Shown here piece after piece: positions 19,601-28,609 of a stretch of 64,000 nt of DNA. The stretch is from NCBI GenBank assembly GCA_047621305.1, contig JBLHNB010000009.1, forward strand, positions 25,271 through 89,270, written 5' to 3'. The notes below the pieces were generated by a model. The model had not been told where the DNA came from and did not search any database. It saw only the letters and a list, made by a program, of their open reading frames with translations. The translations under genes were made by a program, and so were the position numbers. How positions within the stretch are numbered: position 1 is the first letter of the stretch; the number at the start of each line of letters is the position of its first letter. The DNA is from Colwellia_A sp047621305 (GTDB lineage Bacteria > Pseudomonadota > Gammaproteobacteria > Enterobacterales > Alteromonadaceae).

Positions 19601-19774
19601 TTTTTCTGAGGTAGTAGTCGTGTAGTCCAACTCTATTTTTATATATAATTGGTTAAAGTCATTTTCATTATTAATTGTTTGTGCCGATACTTTAACCAGA
19701 AAAAATAGCAATGTTATGCAAAGTATATTATTGAAGCTTTTAAAAGCTTTATGGCCGAACGTTAAAGTAGACAA
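16607..19774 (-). CDS. TPR-PAS-GGDEF-EAL membrane protein (probable c-di-GMP phosphodiesterase), copy 2
   Basis: 1055 residues with the same domain order as copy 1 at 13051. By eye the PAS-GGDEF-EAL half is nearly identical between the two, while the periplasmic TPR half differs much more. The GGDEF signature is again NGAEF and the EAL catalytic residues are kept. Its leader MSTLTFGHKAFKSFNNILC resembles copy 1, and a 26-bp stretch upstream (19821-19846) is identical to 16275-16300, so the duplication included the promoter region. Tandem duplication with diverged sensing and conserved output is the simplest reading. Confidence 0.9.
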   Translation of the reverse strand: MSTLTFGHKAFKSFNNILCITLLFFLVKVSAQTINNENDFNQLYIKIELDYTTTTSEKKQLFLALFEETKPLNNKGYFALLTHKLAMIANKEHDQKTYLKWHTLFEENLSKIKSKQSLAALKQLAAMNELLSLQETNQYTKAISLGVELLKKMKTSPTKKVHIIDGVIFIREQNIANLHKIMGVSYFTMANYEGAQVAFLHSLAFYEKEQNLKGIASGYNNISMIMWTQKDFEKALMYQNKALHIFQQINDTESYLVGLTNQGIYYGNLNQLDNAISSFKQVINHPQSKVTPEKALNSILSIAEIFVTVFDLKQAEQYAKQALILSKKINSQDHKADAYLILGEIYRLQKSYKQAFLMLNEALLFYQESNLPHGEANTYLQLSKIFQAQNNWQQAFIYTKKNEMLQNKINDEAQKMSIDVLQEKYELENKQKQIDLLEAQNKLNSFAIASSHHQRKLILFFSILIIIIVLLAVSRFYSRRESAKLKLHNIEIEENEKQLMLLSNAFKNTSDAVWITNANFAIEVVNQAYANQTLREKEPMLGCKVTFAAVNGQHEDYAQKIRLYAEKNGIWKGELYDQKASGKIYPLELEVLAIVDDNKEIIHYLGVFRDITEKRKIQQQLIKFATHDELTGLPNRSLLNELILQSCLNSQHSSKFPVILLIDVNGFRKINDSYGHNMGDDIICAIAQRLSDALHSKDVIARINGAEFCVLAELVDPQHDAVSVSRKILSCFDKTFTIRGHLFNMSACIGIALSPDDGNTPQELLKKSAVAIAKIKKKNQNSYHFFEKNMNNEVAEQLHLEELIINAIRDDLFYFDYQPLVNTKSGEITGAEALIRRKEINGLITYPDQFIPFAEKSGLIDKIDRVTIDKTFAQVAIWRQKSISVGPIAINLSAKIFSQSESLIALLKDKLVEHMIPPSAIKIEITEGTLLNNIEQAIETMHKIKALGFKLSLDDFGTGFSSLNYLKQFPIDILKIDRSFIMDMHQSSIDLSIVRSIIDLAHNLNLSVVAEGVELTEHLTLLQGLNCQEYQGYLYSRPISSEAFEQLIKNKKRLL

Positions 19775-19982
19775 AGAATATAATAGACCTAATGATAATT
19801 ACGCTATTGATAAATATTATCATATAGATAATGTCAGTATAGGTCTCGTTTTTATTTTTGCATTATTTAAAAATGAAGTTGAAATTAAATATAGGACTTA
19901 AATATATACTGAGGGTTTTGTTTAGCTATTGATTGTTAATGTTTTTAACGATGATTTTAACGATGGATCTAACAGTAGAAAA

Positions 19983-20059
19983 TGGCAGGGGTGGAGAGAT
20001 TCGAACTCCCAACCGTCGGTTTTGGAGACCGCTGTTCTACCAATTGGAACTACACCCCT
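19983..20059 (-). tRNA. tRNA-Trp (CCA anticodon)
   Basis: Reads AGGGGTGTAGTTCCAATT... on the minus strand with acceptor stem AGGGGTG/CACCCCT, T-loop GTTCGAATC and an encoded 3' CCA (19983-19985). The anticodon CCA is at 20025-20023 in the loop CTCCAAA. Closely resembles gammaproteobacterial tRNA-Trp. The D-loop region has one more base than the E. coli form as I recall it. It stands alone, with no other tRNA or rRNA adjacent. Confidence 0.95.
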
Positions 20060-20209
20060 GCAACGGAGAAGAATTATACTCAAGCAAAAGCAAAGGTAAA
20101 GAGGAAACTGCAAATTAATAGACTGTTCGACCAATAAAGCAACAAAGTGGCGTTTATTTCGCTTTTTTGGTCGATTATATTAAAAACATTGAACATTTTA
20201 TTTCATATT

Positions 20210-21982
20210 TTATTTAATATGACAAAACCGTAAATGATGCGGATAAGGAAAAACATCGCTATATATCTCATCAGCAACATTCTTTTGGCACTGCTGCCAA
20301 TAACTCGCGTCGAGTAAATCTGCGTGATGGATCATAAATGCCTGACGATAATGAGTATTCGCTAATGCAAATGTAGCCAACTCCTCAGGAAACATATCAC
20401 CAGGGGCAACCGCATACCAAGGCTCAGCAGCATATATTTGTTCTTCGGTAATGGCTTCGGGTTTTACTCTAAAGTTTACCTCGTTCATATACGTTATTTC
20501 ATCATAATCATAAAAAATGACACGGCTATGGCGAGTGACACCAAAATTCTTTAATAACATATCACCCGGAAATATATTAGCGGAAATTAATTGTTTTATC
20601 GCTTCTCCATAACCATACATAGCCTTAACTACTTGATCATCAGTGGCAGTGGCTAAGTATAAATTTAATGGCACCATGCGTCGTTCAATGTATAAATGTT
20701 CAATAATAAGTAAGTCTTGCTCACATCGGATGATTGATGGCGCGACACTCATCAATTCATCAAGCAGTGTTTGCGAGAATCTATTTTTTGGAAAAGCAAC
20801 TTCAGAATACTCCATAGTATCTGCCATGCGACCAACACGGTCATGTAATTTAACTAAGCGATATTTTCCTTTCACATCTGCTTTTGTCATATTTTTACTT
20901 GGCGAGAATTTATCCTTAATAATTTTAAATACATAAGGATAAGAAGGCAGTGTAAATACCGACATCACCATACCTTTTATGCCAGCAGCTAATTCAAATT
21001 GGTCGTTACTGGTATCTAAGTGATGTAAAAAATCACGATAAAATTGGGTTTTTCCTTGTTTATGAAAGCCAATTGCCGAATATAAATCCGCTTTAGTTTT
21101 GTGAGGAATTAAGCCCTGTAAAAATTCAACGAGCGCATGGGGATGCTGACAATCGACAAAAAAGTAAGCCCGAGCAAAACCAAATACTACCGCCATACGT
21201 TCACTTTTGGTGATAATAGCGTCAATAGTCAGTCCGCCTTTTTCATTTTTTTCCTCGTTAACGCCTTCGTTAATTGCTTTATTATTTCCGCTATTATTTA
21301 GTATCGATACAATAAAAGGGGTCTCCCCTTCAGGGGATATTACCCGGCCGATTATATAAGCACCTTTATTACGGTAAAAAATAAAATCAAGCATCTCAAA
21401 TTGCAATTCATCGAGTTTGTATTCACTTTTATGTGTTTGCTGACGAAAGGCCTTGATTAAGGTATTAATGTCTTTTTTTAAATTAACATAGGGAATATCG
21501 AGTTGATGACTAGCAATAATGTCGGCAATCGTTTTGTATAAACCTTTATCTGCAGGCGAATAACGAGTGAAAATTTTAGGCGTGGGTTTATCGTCAAGGC
21601 GATCGACACTACTTTCTACAAATATATAGCCGTTGTGGTAGTACTTGCGCTCAAAGATATGACAAAAAACAGAATTATAAAAACTTTCAGCAAGTTCTGG
21701 TTGGGGATGTTTACTGAGTAAATTGAGATAGTGTATTTTAACTTCTTGCCACAATAAATCGTCAAGACTGACGATAAAAAAATCTTGTTTGATTGTATCT
21801 AACGTTTCTTGCACACGTAAATCATAAAAATCTGTTCTTGCTTTTGCTGCACTTTGTACTTCCGCCCATAGGCATAGCTCAAAACGTTGTTTTGCTGACT
21901 GGGTTATTTCACTATATAAATAAATGTGACGCTCAAAACCATTTAATATGGTTTTAGCAATGGCAAAGGCAATATTATTCAT
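20210..21982 (-). CDS. aceK: Isocitrate dehydrogenase kinase/phosphatase
   Basis: 590 residues, typical AceK length. It phosphorylates and dephosphorylates isocitrate dehydrogenase and so sets the split between TCA cycle and glyoxylate bypass. Recognised from AVVFGFARAYFFVDCQHPHALVEFL, YPYVFKIIKDKF (kinase Lys region), GRMADTMEYSEVAFPK, and the terminal FHHADLLDASYW-like end. It is not next to aceA/aceB here, unlike in enterobacteria. The 239-bp gap to the divergent queA start shows no obvious operator. Confidence 0.95.
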   Translation of the reverse strand: MNNIAFAIAKTILNGFERHIYLYSEITQSAKQRFELCLWAEVQSAAKARTDFYDLRVQETLDTIKQDFFIVSLDDLLWQEVKIHYLNLLSKHPQPELAESFYNSVFCHIFERKYYHNGYIFVESSVDRLDDKPTPKIFTRYSPADKGLYKTIADIIASHQLDIPYVNLKKDINTLIKAFRQQTHKSEYKLDELQFEMLDFIFYRNKGAYIIGRVISPEGETPFIVSILNNSGNNKAINEGVNEEKNEKGGLTIDAIITKSERMAVVFGFARAYFFVDCQHPHALVEFLQGLIPHKTKADLYSAIGFHKQGKTQFYRDFLHHLDTSNDQFELAAGIKGMVMSVFTLPSYPYVFKIIKDKFSPSKNMTKADVKGKYRLVKLHDRVGRMADTMEYSEVAFPKNRFSQTLLDELMSVAPSIIRCEQDLLIIEHLYIERRMVPLNLYLATATDDQVVKAMYGYGEAIKQLISANIFPGDMLLKNFGVTRHSRVIFYDYDEITYMNEVNFRVKPEAITEEQIYAAEPWYAVAPGDMFPEELATFALANTHYRQAFMIHHADLLDASYWQQCQKNVADEIYSDVFPYPHHLRFCHIK

Positions 21983-22221
21983 AAACTATCTTCCATTTTA
22001 TCAATCGTAGCGCAAATACTGAAAGTTAAGCATACGACATTATATTCACTGCTGATGATTAATGTGATGAATGTTAGTTATTTGGGATATTTATTGGTAA
22101 GGGTAATAAAGGATGAATAATTACACTTGCCATTAAGACTAAAAATACATTTTCCTTGCTATTCGTGGGTGTCACTACTAAAATTACGCGATTTTTTATT
22201 GAGCCTAACCTTGAATTTACT

Positions 22222-23271
22222 ATGCGTGTAGCCGATTTTTCATTTAAATTACCCGAAGAGCTGATCGCTCGTTATCCAAAAGCTGATCGTACTGCCAGTC
22301 GTTTATTGGCGATGGATGGTAATAGCGGTCATCTTGAAGATCTTCATTTTCTTAATGTTATTAATAAATTAGCGCCGGGTGACTTGCTGGTTTTTAATAA
22401 TACCCGTGTTATTCCTGCGCGAATGTTTGGTAAAAAAGACAGTGGTGGCAAGGTTGAAGTATTAGTAGAACGTTTGCTTGATGATAAACGTTTTCTTGCC
22501 CATGTTCGTGCCAGTAAATCACCCAAAGTGGGTACAAAAATACTACTTGAAGATAAAGTGTCGGCGACTATGGTGGCGCGTCACGATGCATTATTTGAAT
22601 TAGAAATATCGGGTGAGCAATCCGTATTATCAGTATTAGAAGAAATTGGCCATATGCCGTTGCCTCCTTATATTGATCGCCCTGATGAAGACAGCGATAG
22701 GGAACGTTACCAAACGGTTTACAATGAAAAACCAGGTGCCGTTGCAGCGCCTACTGCCGGATTACATTTTGACGAGCAACTGTTAGCAGATATTAAAGCG
22801 AAGGGTGTTGATTTAGCCTTTGTTACGCTACATGTGGGGGCGGGGACCTTTCAGCCGGTGCGGGTAGAAGAAATCGCTGATCATATAATGCATGCCGAAT
22901 ATGTTGAAGTATCGGATGCTGTGGTTGAGCAAATTAAAAACACCAAAGCCAATGGTGGGCGTATTATTGCTGTTGGCACAACTTCGGTGCGATCGTTAGA
23001 AAGTGCGGCAAAATCAGCACAAGAAAACGGCACTGAGCTTAAAGCCTTTTATGGTGATACCGATATTTTTATTACACCGGGCTACTCGTTTCAAGTTATT
23101 GATGCGCTTATTACTAATTTTCATTTGTCAGAATCTACTTTATTGATGTTAGTCAGTGCATTTTCTGGTTATGAAAATATGATGAAAGCGTATCAACATG
23201 CGATTGATAACCAATATCGATTTTTTAGTTATGGTGATGCGATGTTTTTAACTAAACGTGTAGAAGATTAA
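22222..23271 (+). CDS. queA: S-adenosylmethionine:tRNA ribosyltransferase-isomerase
   Basis: 349 residues. Transfers the ribosyl part of SAM to 7-aminomethyl-7-deazaguanine in tRNA, forming epoxyqueuosine. The open frame begins at 22156, but homologues start MRVADFSFKLPEELIARYP, which places the start at the ATG at 22222. YEKPGAVAAPTAGLHF, VTLHVGAGTFQPV and the terminal YRFFSYGDAM are family hallmarks. First gene of the conserved queA-tgt-yajC-secD-secF cluster. Confidence 0.96.
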   Translation: MRVADFSFKLPEELIARYPKADRTASRLLAMDGNSGHLEDLHFLNVINKLAPGDLLVFNNTRVIPARMFGKKDSGGKVEVLVERLLDDKRFLAHVRASKSPKVGTKILLEDKVSATMVARHDALFELEISGEQSVLSVLEEIGHMPLPPYIDRPDEDSDRERYQTVYNEKPGAVAAPTAGLHFDEQLLADIKAKGVDLAFVTLHVGAGTFQPVRVEEIADHIMHAEYVEVSDAVVEQIKNTKANGGRIIAVGTTSVRSLESAAKSAQENGTELKAFYGDTDIFITPGYSFQVIDALITNFHLSESTLLMLVSAFSGYENMMKAYQHAIDNQYRFFSYGDAMFLTKRVED

Positions 23272-23393
23272 GACATACTTGTACTAAACGAAGCATAAAT
23301 TTCAAAATACTTAGTTGAATATCCAAATAAGTATAAGTAAAAAATTTAAAACAACCGTTAGCCTGTTTCGCTAATGGGTTAGGAGAATGTTAA

Positions 23394-24524
23394 ATGCAAA
23401 ATAAAATGAAATACGAATTGTTGAACACGGATGGCAAAGCCCGACGTGGTCGTTTAACCTTTGATCGTGGCACGGTTGAAACACCTGCTTTTATGCCTGT
23501 AGGTACTTACGGGACGGTTAAAGGCATGAAAACAGAAGAAGTTGCTGACACCGGCGCTGAAATAATTTTAGGTAATACCTTTCACTTAATGTTACGCCCA
23601 GGTACTGATGTTGTTGAACAACATGGTGGACTGCACGACTTTATTAATTGGGATAAACCTATCCTTACCGACTCAGGTGGCTTTCAGGTTTTTAGTTTAG
23701 GCGCTATGCGTAAAATTACCGAAGAAGGGGTTAAATTTAGTTCGCCAATTAACGGTGAAAAAATTATGTTAACCCCTGAACGTTCAATGGAAGTTCAGCG
23801 CAGTTTGGGTTCTGATATTGTAATGATATTTGATGAGTGCACGCCGTATCCTGCAACGCATCAAGAATCAAAAGTATCTATGGAGTTATCATTACGCTGG
23901 GCACAACGTTCAAAAGATGCTCATGGTGATAATCCGTCAGCGTTATTTGGTATTGTACAAGGTGGCATGTTTGAAGATTTGCGCGAAATTTCTGTTGAAG
24001 GCTTAAAAGCAATCGACTTTGATGGTTTCGCTATTGGGGGGTTATCGGTAGGTGAACCTAAAGAAGACATGATCAGAATATTAGATCATACCGCACCCTT
24101 GATCCCAGACAATAAGCCCCGATATCTGATGGGAGTAGGTAAACCTGAAGATTTAGTGGAAGGTGTACGTCGCGGTATCGATATGTTCGATTGTGTTATG
24201 CCAACGCGTAATGCACGTAATGGTCATTTATTTGTTACAGACGGCGTTGTTAAAATTCGCAATGCCCGCCATAAAACAGATACTGGGCCGTTAGACTCTG
24301 AATGTGATTGTTATACCTGTAAAAATTACTCACGCGCCTATTTACATCACTTAGATAAGTGTAAAGAAATATTGGGCTCACAACTTAATACATTGCATAA
24401 CTTGCATTTTTATCAACGCGTGATGAAAGGTTTGCGTGATGCGATTGAGCAAGGTAAATTAGACGACTTTGTGAAAGAATTTTATGCGCAACGAGATTTA
24501 CCGGTACCGCCATTGTTAGGCTGA
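23394..24524 (+). CDS. tgt: tRNA-guanine (queuine) transglycosylase
   Basis: 376 residues. Exchanges G34 for preQ1 in tRNAs with GUN anticodons. LTDSGGFQVFSL, FDCVMPTRNARNG (active-site Asp) and the zinc site CDCYTCKNYSRAYLHHL are all present. The start follows TTAGGAGAATGTTAA; a second in-frame ATG lies five codons on. Works directly before QueA in queuosine synthesis and lies 122 bp downstream of it. Confidence 0.97.
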   Translation: MQNKMKYELLNTDGKARRGRLTFDRGTVETPAFMPVGTYGTVKGMKTEEVADTGAEIILGNTFHLMLRPGTDVVEQHGGLHDFINWDKPILTDSGGFQVFSLGAMRKITEEGVKFSSPINGEKIMLTPERSMEVQRSLGSDIVMIFDECTPYPATHQESKVSMELSLRWAQRSKDAHGDNPSALFGIVQGGMFEDLREISVEGLKAIDFDGFAIGGLSVGEPKEDMIRILDHTAPLIPDNKPRYLMGVGKPEDLVEGVRRGIDMFDCVMPTRNARNGHLFVTDGVVKIRNARHKTDTGPLDSECDCYTCKNYSRAYLHHLDKCKEILGSQLNTLHNLHFYQRVMKGLRDAIEQGKLDDFVKEFYAQRDLPVPPLLG

Positions 24525-24626
24525 AGTTAGCTTTGAACACTAGGGTGTTAGTATTACAAGATTAAAATATTAAGTTAATACATTTATTTAACCATTACAT
24601 TAATACAAGAAAAATAAGAGGAAGTT

Positions 24627-24962
24627 ATGAGTTTATTTATTAGTAAGGCACATGCAGCAGCAGCTCCAGCATCAGCGGGCGGTGGTATGGAAATGATCAT
24701 TATGTTAGCCGTATTTGGCTTGGTTTTTTACTTCATGATTTACCGTCCACAAGCAAAGCGAGTAAAAGCTCATAAAGGTTTAATGGCGGAACTTTCTAAA
24801 GGTGATGAAGTTTTAACACAAGGCGGCATTGTTGGTAAAATTGTTAAAGTTTCTGATGAAAAAGACTTCCTAGTGGTAAGTATCGCTGAAAATACTGAAG
24901 TTGTTGTGCAAAAAGGGGCGATTAATGCGGTCCTACCTAAAGGCACAATGAAATCGTTATAA
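24627..24962 (+). CDS. yajC: Sec translocon accessory protein YajC
   Basis: 111 residues, one TM helix (~23-41, MIIMLAVFGLVFYFMIYRPQ) followed by the YRPQAKR motif and a small cytoplasmic beta domain (GDEVLTQGGIVGKI). Partner of SecDF-YidC. The ATG has a strong AAGAGGAAG ribosome-binding sequence. The N-terminus is rich in Ala before the helix, as usual for YajC. Confidence 0.95.
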   Translation: MSLFISKAHAAAAPASAGGGMEMIIMLAVFGLVFYFMIYRPQAKRVKAHKGLMAELSKGDEVLTQGGIVGKIVKVSDEKDFLVVSIAENTEVVVQKGAINAVLPKGTMKSL

Positions 24963-25102
24963 TTTTTAGCCTTGTTATTTGGCTTGGTTTCGTCATCAAA
25001 AGTACACATTGATTAGCGTCAATAGGGTGCATTTTTTTCGAACTTAAGCCAACTCACTTTAGCTAAAAAATATATAAACTTAAAAAGAAACAGGATGAAC
25101 TT

Positions 25103-26950
25103 GTGTTAAACAAATATCCATTATGGAAAACACTGATGGTGCTATTTATAGTTGCCTTCGGTGCTTTATATGCCACACCAAATCTTTATGGCGAATCTCC
25201 AGCTGTACAAGTATCTGGTTTACGTGGCGTTGAAGCGGACGCCTCAATACTTGATAATATTAAAGCGCAATTAGCTGCTGGTAACATTGATTTTTCAAGC
25301 ATGTCACTTGAAAAAGGCCAAATATTAACGCGTTTTACAAATGCGGAAGACCAGATAAAAGCCCGTGATTTATTAGATGATACCCTAGGTGATAAATTTT
25401 CTGTTGCTTTGAATTTAACCCCTAATACACCCGATTGGCTTGCGAGTATTGGTGGTACACCAATGAAACTTGGCCTTGATTTAAGAGGCGGAGTTAGCTT
25501 CCTTATCGAAGTAAACATGCGTGAAGCCATCTTGAAAGCACAAGAGGCTATGGTCGATGATTTTAGAAGCGACCTGCGTAGTGAAAAAATTCGTTACCGT
25601 TCGGTTAAGAAAGTTGATACTTCAATTAACATCCAGTTTAGAAATGCAGAAAGCATGGTTGCTGCCAATGCATTTTTGAAAAAACGTTACCGTGAATATT
25701 TGTTGAAAGAAAACGATGATACGTTAGTTTTATCTGTTGTTATGACAGAACAGAAATTAAAAGAAATTCGTAATTACGCGTTAGAACAAAATATCACTAT
25801 CATTCGTAACCGTGTTAATGAATTAGGTGTAGCTGAACCTTTAGTGCAACGCCAAGGTAAAAAGCATATTGTTATTGAGTTACCCGGTGTACAAGACACT
25901 GCAACAGCAAAAGAAATACTCAGTGCAACAGCAACGATTGAATTTCGCTTGGTTGATACCGAAGGTGACATTGGCAGTGCGATTGATGGTCGTGTGCCGG
26001 CAAGCTCACAATTATACTATGAAAAAGACGGTAAACCGGTATTATTGAAAAAGCGCGTGATGTTAACGGGTGATCATATTGTTGATGCGAGTTCAAGTTT
26101 TGACGAATTTAGCCGCCCACAAGTAAATATCGATTTAGACTCAGCTGGCGGTAGTAAAATATCAAATACCACTAAAAGCAATATTGGTAAGCCAATGGCC
26201 ACGGTGTTTATTGAATATAAAGCAACGGATAGAAAAGATGCCGAAGGCAATACTATCTTTGAAAAAATTGAAGAAGTGATCAGTGTTGCAACTATTCAGT
26301 CACGTTTAGGTAAATCGTTTCGTATTACCGGCGCGGGTAGCCAAGCAGAAGCACATAACTTAGCCATATTGCTACGTGCCGGGGCATTAGTCGCGCCAAT
26401 TCGAATTGTTGAAGAACGTACTGTTGGACCAACACTAGGTGCTGAAAATGTGCAGTTAGGTTTTCAAGCAATCATGATGGGTTTTGGGTTGGTTTTCATT
26501 TTTATGATGATTTATTATCGCGCCTTTGGTGTGGTAGCAAATTTAGCGCTTGGTGCTAACTTAGTATTGATTATCGGTATCATGTCATTAATTCCAGGAG
26601 CCGCATTAACGTTGCCTGGTATGGCGGGTATTGTCTTAACGGTTGGTATGGCAGTTGATGCTAATGTATTGATTTTTGAACGTATCCGAGAAGAAATTCG
26701 CGAGGGTAAAACAATTCAACAAGCCATTCATCAAGGATATGAAGCCGCTTTCTCTACGATTATTGATGCAAACCTTACCACACTAATTGCAGCCACTATT
26801 TTGTATGCTATTGGTACCGGACCTATCAAAGGTTTTGCTATAACATTATCTATTGGTATTTTAACCTCTATGTTTACTGCTGTTGTTGGTACACGTATGG
26901 TTGTTAACGCAGTTTGGGGCGGTAAACGTCTCGATAAACTACCTATTTAA
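25103..26950 (+). CDS. secD: Protein translocase subunit SecD
   Basis: 615 residues. Uses the proton-motive force to help pull exported proteins through SecYEG. The GTG start at 25103 follows CAGGA and gives LNKYPLWKTLM, the conserved N-terminus. MKLGLDLRGGVSFLIEV (D1), the P1 periplasmic domain, and AGALVAPIRIVEERTVGPTLG before five C-terminal TM helices with GMAVDANVLIFERIREE are all in place. Confidence 0.97.
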   Translation: MLNKYPLWKTLMVLFIVAFGALYATPNLYGESPAVQVSGLRGVEADASILDNIKAQLAAGNIDFSSMSLEKGQILTRFTNAEDQIKARDLLDDTLGDKFSVALNLTPNTPDWLASIGGTPMKLGLDLRGGVSFLIEVNMREAILKAQEAMVDDFRSDLRSEKIRYRSVKKVDTSINIQFRNAESMVAANAFLKKRYREYLLKENDDTLVLSVVMTEQKLKEIRNYALEQNITIIRNRVNELGVAEPLVQRQGKKHIVIELPGVQDTATAKEILSATATIEFRLVDTEGDIGSAIDGRVPASSQLYYEKDGKPVLLKKRVMLTGDHIVDASSSFDEFSRPQVNIDLDSAGGSKISNTTKSNIGKPMATVFIEYKATDRKDAEGNTIFEKIEEVISVATIQSRLGKSFRITGAGSQAEAHNLAILLRAGALVAPIRIVEERTVGPTLGAENVQLGFQAIMMGFGLVFIFMMIYYRAFGVVANLALGANLVLIIGIMSLIPGAALTLPGMAGIVLTVGMAVDANVLIFERIREEIREGKTIQQAIHQGYEAAFSTIIDANLTTLIAATILYAIGTGPIKGFAITLSIGILTSMFTAVVGTRMVVNAVWGGKRLDKLPI

Positions 26951-26963
26951 GGCGGAGTTGAAT

Positions 26964-27911
26964 ATGCAAATTTTACAATTAAAAGAAACGCTTCCTTTTA
27001 TGAGCTACCGCAAAGGAGCCATGATTTTTAGTTTGTTACTGATGTTATCGGCAATCATTTCATTAGCAACCAATAAGCTTAGCTTAGGTTTAGATTTTAC
27101 GGGTGGTACCTTAATTGAAGTGGGTTTTGAACAAGCCGCTGATTTAAAGAAAATTCGTGCTTTGATGGATGTTAATGGTTTTTCAGATGCAAAAGTACAA
27201 TTTTATGGTAGTAGCCGTGATGTTATTATTCGTTTAGGTCAACGTGAAGACGTTAAAGCGGAAATGTTAGGCAATGAAATATTATTATTGTTACAAACAA
27301 GTACGGGGCAAACCATTGATATGCGCCGTATTGAGTTTGTAGGTGCAAGTGTTGGTGATGAATTAATGGAGCAAGGTGGTCTTGCGATGTTAACGGCTTT
27401 AATTTGTATCTTGATTTATGTAGCCTTTAGATTTGAATGGCGTTTTGCTGTTGGCTCTGTAGTTGCTTTATTTCACGATGTATTGTTAACCCTTGGTTTA
27501 TTCTCACTTTTAGGTTTGGAGTTTGATTTAACTGTACTTGCGGCGATATTAGCCGTTATTGGTTACTCACTTAACGACACCATTGTTGTCTCGGATCGCA
27601 TTAGAGAGAACTTTCGTAAAGTACGAGAAGGTAGCCCAGCTGAAATCATTAATATCTCATTATCACAAACCTTAAGTCGTACCTTTATTACCTCAATAAC
27701 TACATTGCTGGTATTAGCGGCGTTGTTCTTAAGAGGTGGAGAATTGATCCATGGCTTTGCAACCGCTTTATTGATGGGTGTTTTTGTTGGTACTTATTCT
27801 TCAATTTATGTAGCCAGTGCCGTCGCACTTGCATTAGGTATTTCTAAAGAATCTTTAATGCCTGAAGTGATTGAAGTTGAAGGTGCAGACCAAGAGCAAT
27901 TGACGCCTTAG
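26964..27911 (+). CDS. secF: Protein translocase subunit SecF
   Basis: 315 residues. The open frame reaches back into secD, but the ATG at 26964 is 13 bp after the secD stop with GGCGGAG upstream, and the protein then begins MQILQLKETLPFMSYRK. LGLDFTGGTLIEV, VGASVGDEL and GYSLNDTIVVSDRIRENFR are SecF signatures. Forms SecDF with the gene before it. A strong terminator follows at 27951. Confidence 0.97.
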   Translation: MQILQLKETLPFMSYRKGAMIFSLLLMLSAIISLATNKLSLGLDFTGGTLIEVGFEQAADLKKIRALMDVNGFSDAKVQFYGSSRDVIIRLGQREDVKAEMLGNEILLLLQTSTGQTIDMRRIEFVGASVGDELMEQGGLAMLTALICILIYVAFRFEWRFAVGSVVALFHDVLLTLGLFSLLGLEFDLTVLAAILAVIGYSLNDTIVVSDRIRENFRKVREGSPAEIINISLSQTLSRTFITSITTLLVLAALFLRGGELIHGFATALLMGVFVGTYSSIYVASAVALALGISKESLMPEVIEVEGADQEQLTP

Positions 27912-27950
27912 GTGTTCTTGCTGCAAAAGTAATGAGTTGGTTACTTAGAT

Positions 27951-27977
27951 AAAAAGCCAGCAAATCGCTGGCTTTTT
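27951..27977 (+). terminator. Intrinsic terminator after secF
   Basis: Perfect 11-bp arms AAAAAGCCAGC and GCTGGCTTTTT around a 5-nt AAATC loop, with the T-run built into the 3' arm. Lies 40 bp past the secF stop and probably ends the queA-secF transcript. Confidence 0.9.
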
Positions 27978-27978
27978 A

Positions 27979-28056
27979 CGTTCAGGACGAACCTAATGTC
28001 GCGGTGCCATGGATGGCAAAGAGCGACGACGTTCAAGACGAACCTAATGTCGCGGT
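27979..28056. repeat. Short direct repeat pair after the secF terminator
   Basis: A 27-bp unit at 27979-28005 recurs at 28030-28056 with one mismatch (core GACGAACCTAATGTCGCGGT). A weak stem between AAAGAGCGA (28018-28026) and the TCGACTCTTTTTTT that follows the second unit suggests a second terminator-like structure enclosing it. Confidence 0.6.
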
Positions 28057-28102
28057 TCACCTCGACTCTTTTTTTACATTTACATATAAGCTGATGAGTG
28101 AT

Positions 28103-28256
28103 AGCAATTGAAATAATTAATCGATCACTCTAAGACGGTCTAAATATCCAATATCTGCGTTGCTTTCAATCCCAATAGCACGCTATTACTCATTCAAGCG
28201 CCTTGCCCTATAATATTTTTCCTGTGCACAACAAGGTTACAAACTTAATGGAATTA
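28103..28256 (+). repeat. Dispersed palindromic repeat, copy D (mosaic)
   Basis: The left half (CGATCACTCTAAGACGGTC... TGCGTTGC) matches the reverse complement of the copy at 55331, while the right half (CCTTGCCCTATAATATTTTT... CAAACTTAATGGAAT) matches the copies at 1419, 12062 and 28375. Core: TCAATCCCAATAGCACGCTA. Confidence 0.75.
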
Positions 28257-28374
28257 CTTTATTGTAAAATTGAACAGGATCATTGAAAAGTATGGTTATA
28301 CGATAGAATAGTCTCTCTTTTCGCTTTTTGGCTCAGGCAAAATGGATGTTTAAATTTTACAAAAGTAGTGCCCA

Positions 28375-28533
28375 ATACCAATCCCATTAAGTTATTGTTC
28401 ACTTGTACTGGTTAAAATCTTTCAGGTCTAGGTTGTTTTCAATCCTCATAGCTAGCTATGAGTCAATCAAGCGCCTTGCCCTATAATATTTTTCCTGCGC
28501 AGAACAAGATCACAAATTTAATCAAATTGGTAT
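28375..28533 (+). repeat. Dispersed palindromic repeat, copy E
   Basis: 159 bp with clean ends ATACCAATCCCATTAAG and TTTAATCAAATTGGTAT, and core TCATAGCTAGCTATGAGTCA. Two copies (D and E) therefore lie within 430 bp in the 698-bp gap between secF and the MFS gene. Confidence 0.8.
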
Positions 28534-28581
28534 AAGATGAATTTTTCATTAGGACACTGCAAAATGATTTATTTAAATCAC

Positions 28582-28595
28582 TGTAAACGCTTATA
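28582..28595. promoter_or_regulatory. LacI-type palindrome upstream of MFS gene
   Basis: TGTAAACGCTTATA is a near-palindrome with the central AACGCTT step common to LacI-family operators. It ends 14 bp before the ATG at 28610, where a bound repressor would block transcription or initiation. Found by eye only. Confidence 0.35.
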
Positions 28596-28609
28596 ATAAG
28601 GAATAAAAA

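Noticed and set aside
22022..22221. Riboswitch (preQ1 type) before queA
   Set aside because: I could not find a preQ1-like hairpin/pseudoknot; the queA leader here looks unstructured by eye.
26883..26963. Upstream extension of secF into secD
   Set aside because: Overlaps the SecD C-terminus; SecF homologues start near MQILQLK and the ribosome-binding sequence fits the later ATG.
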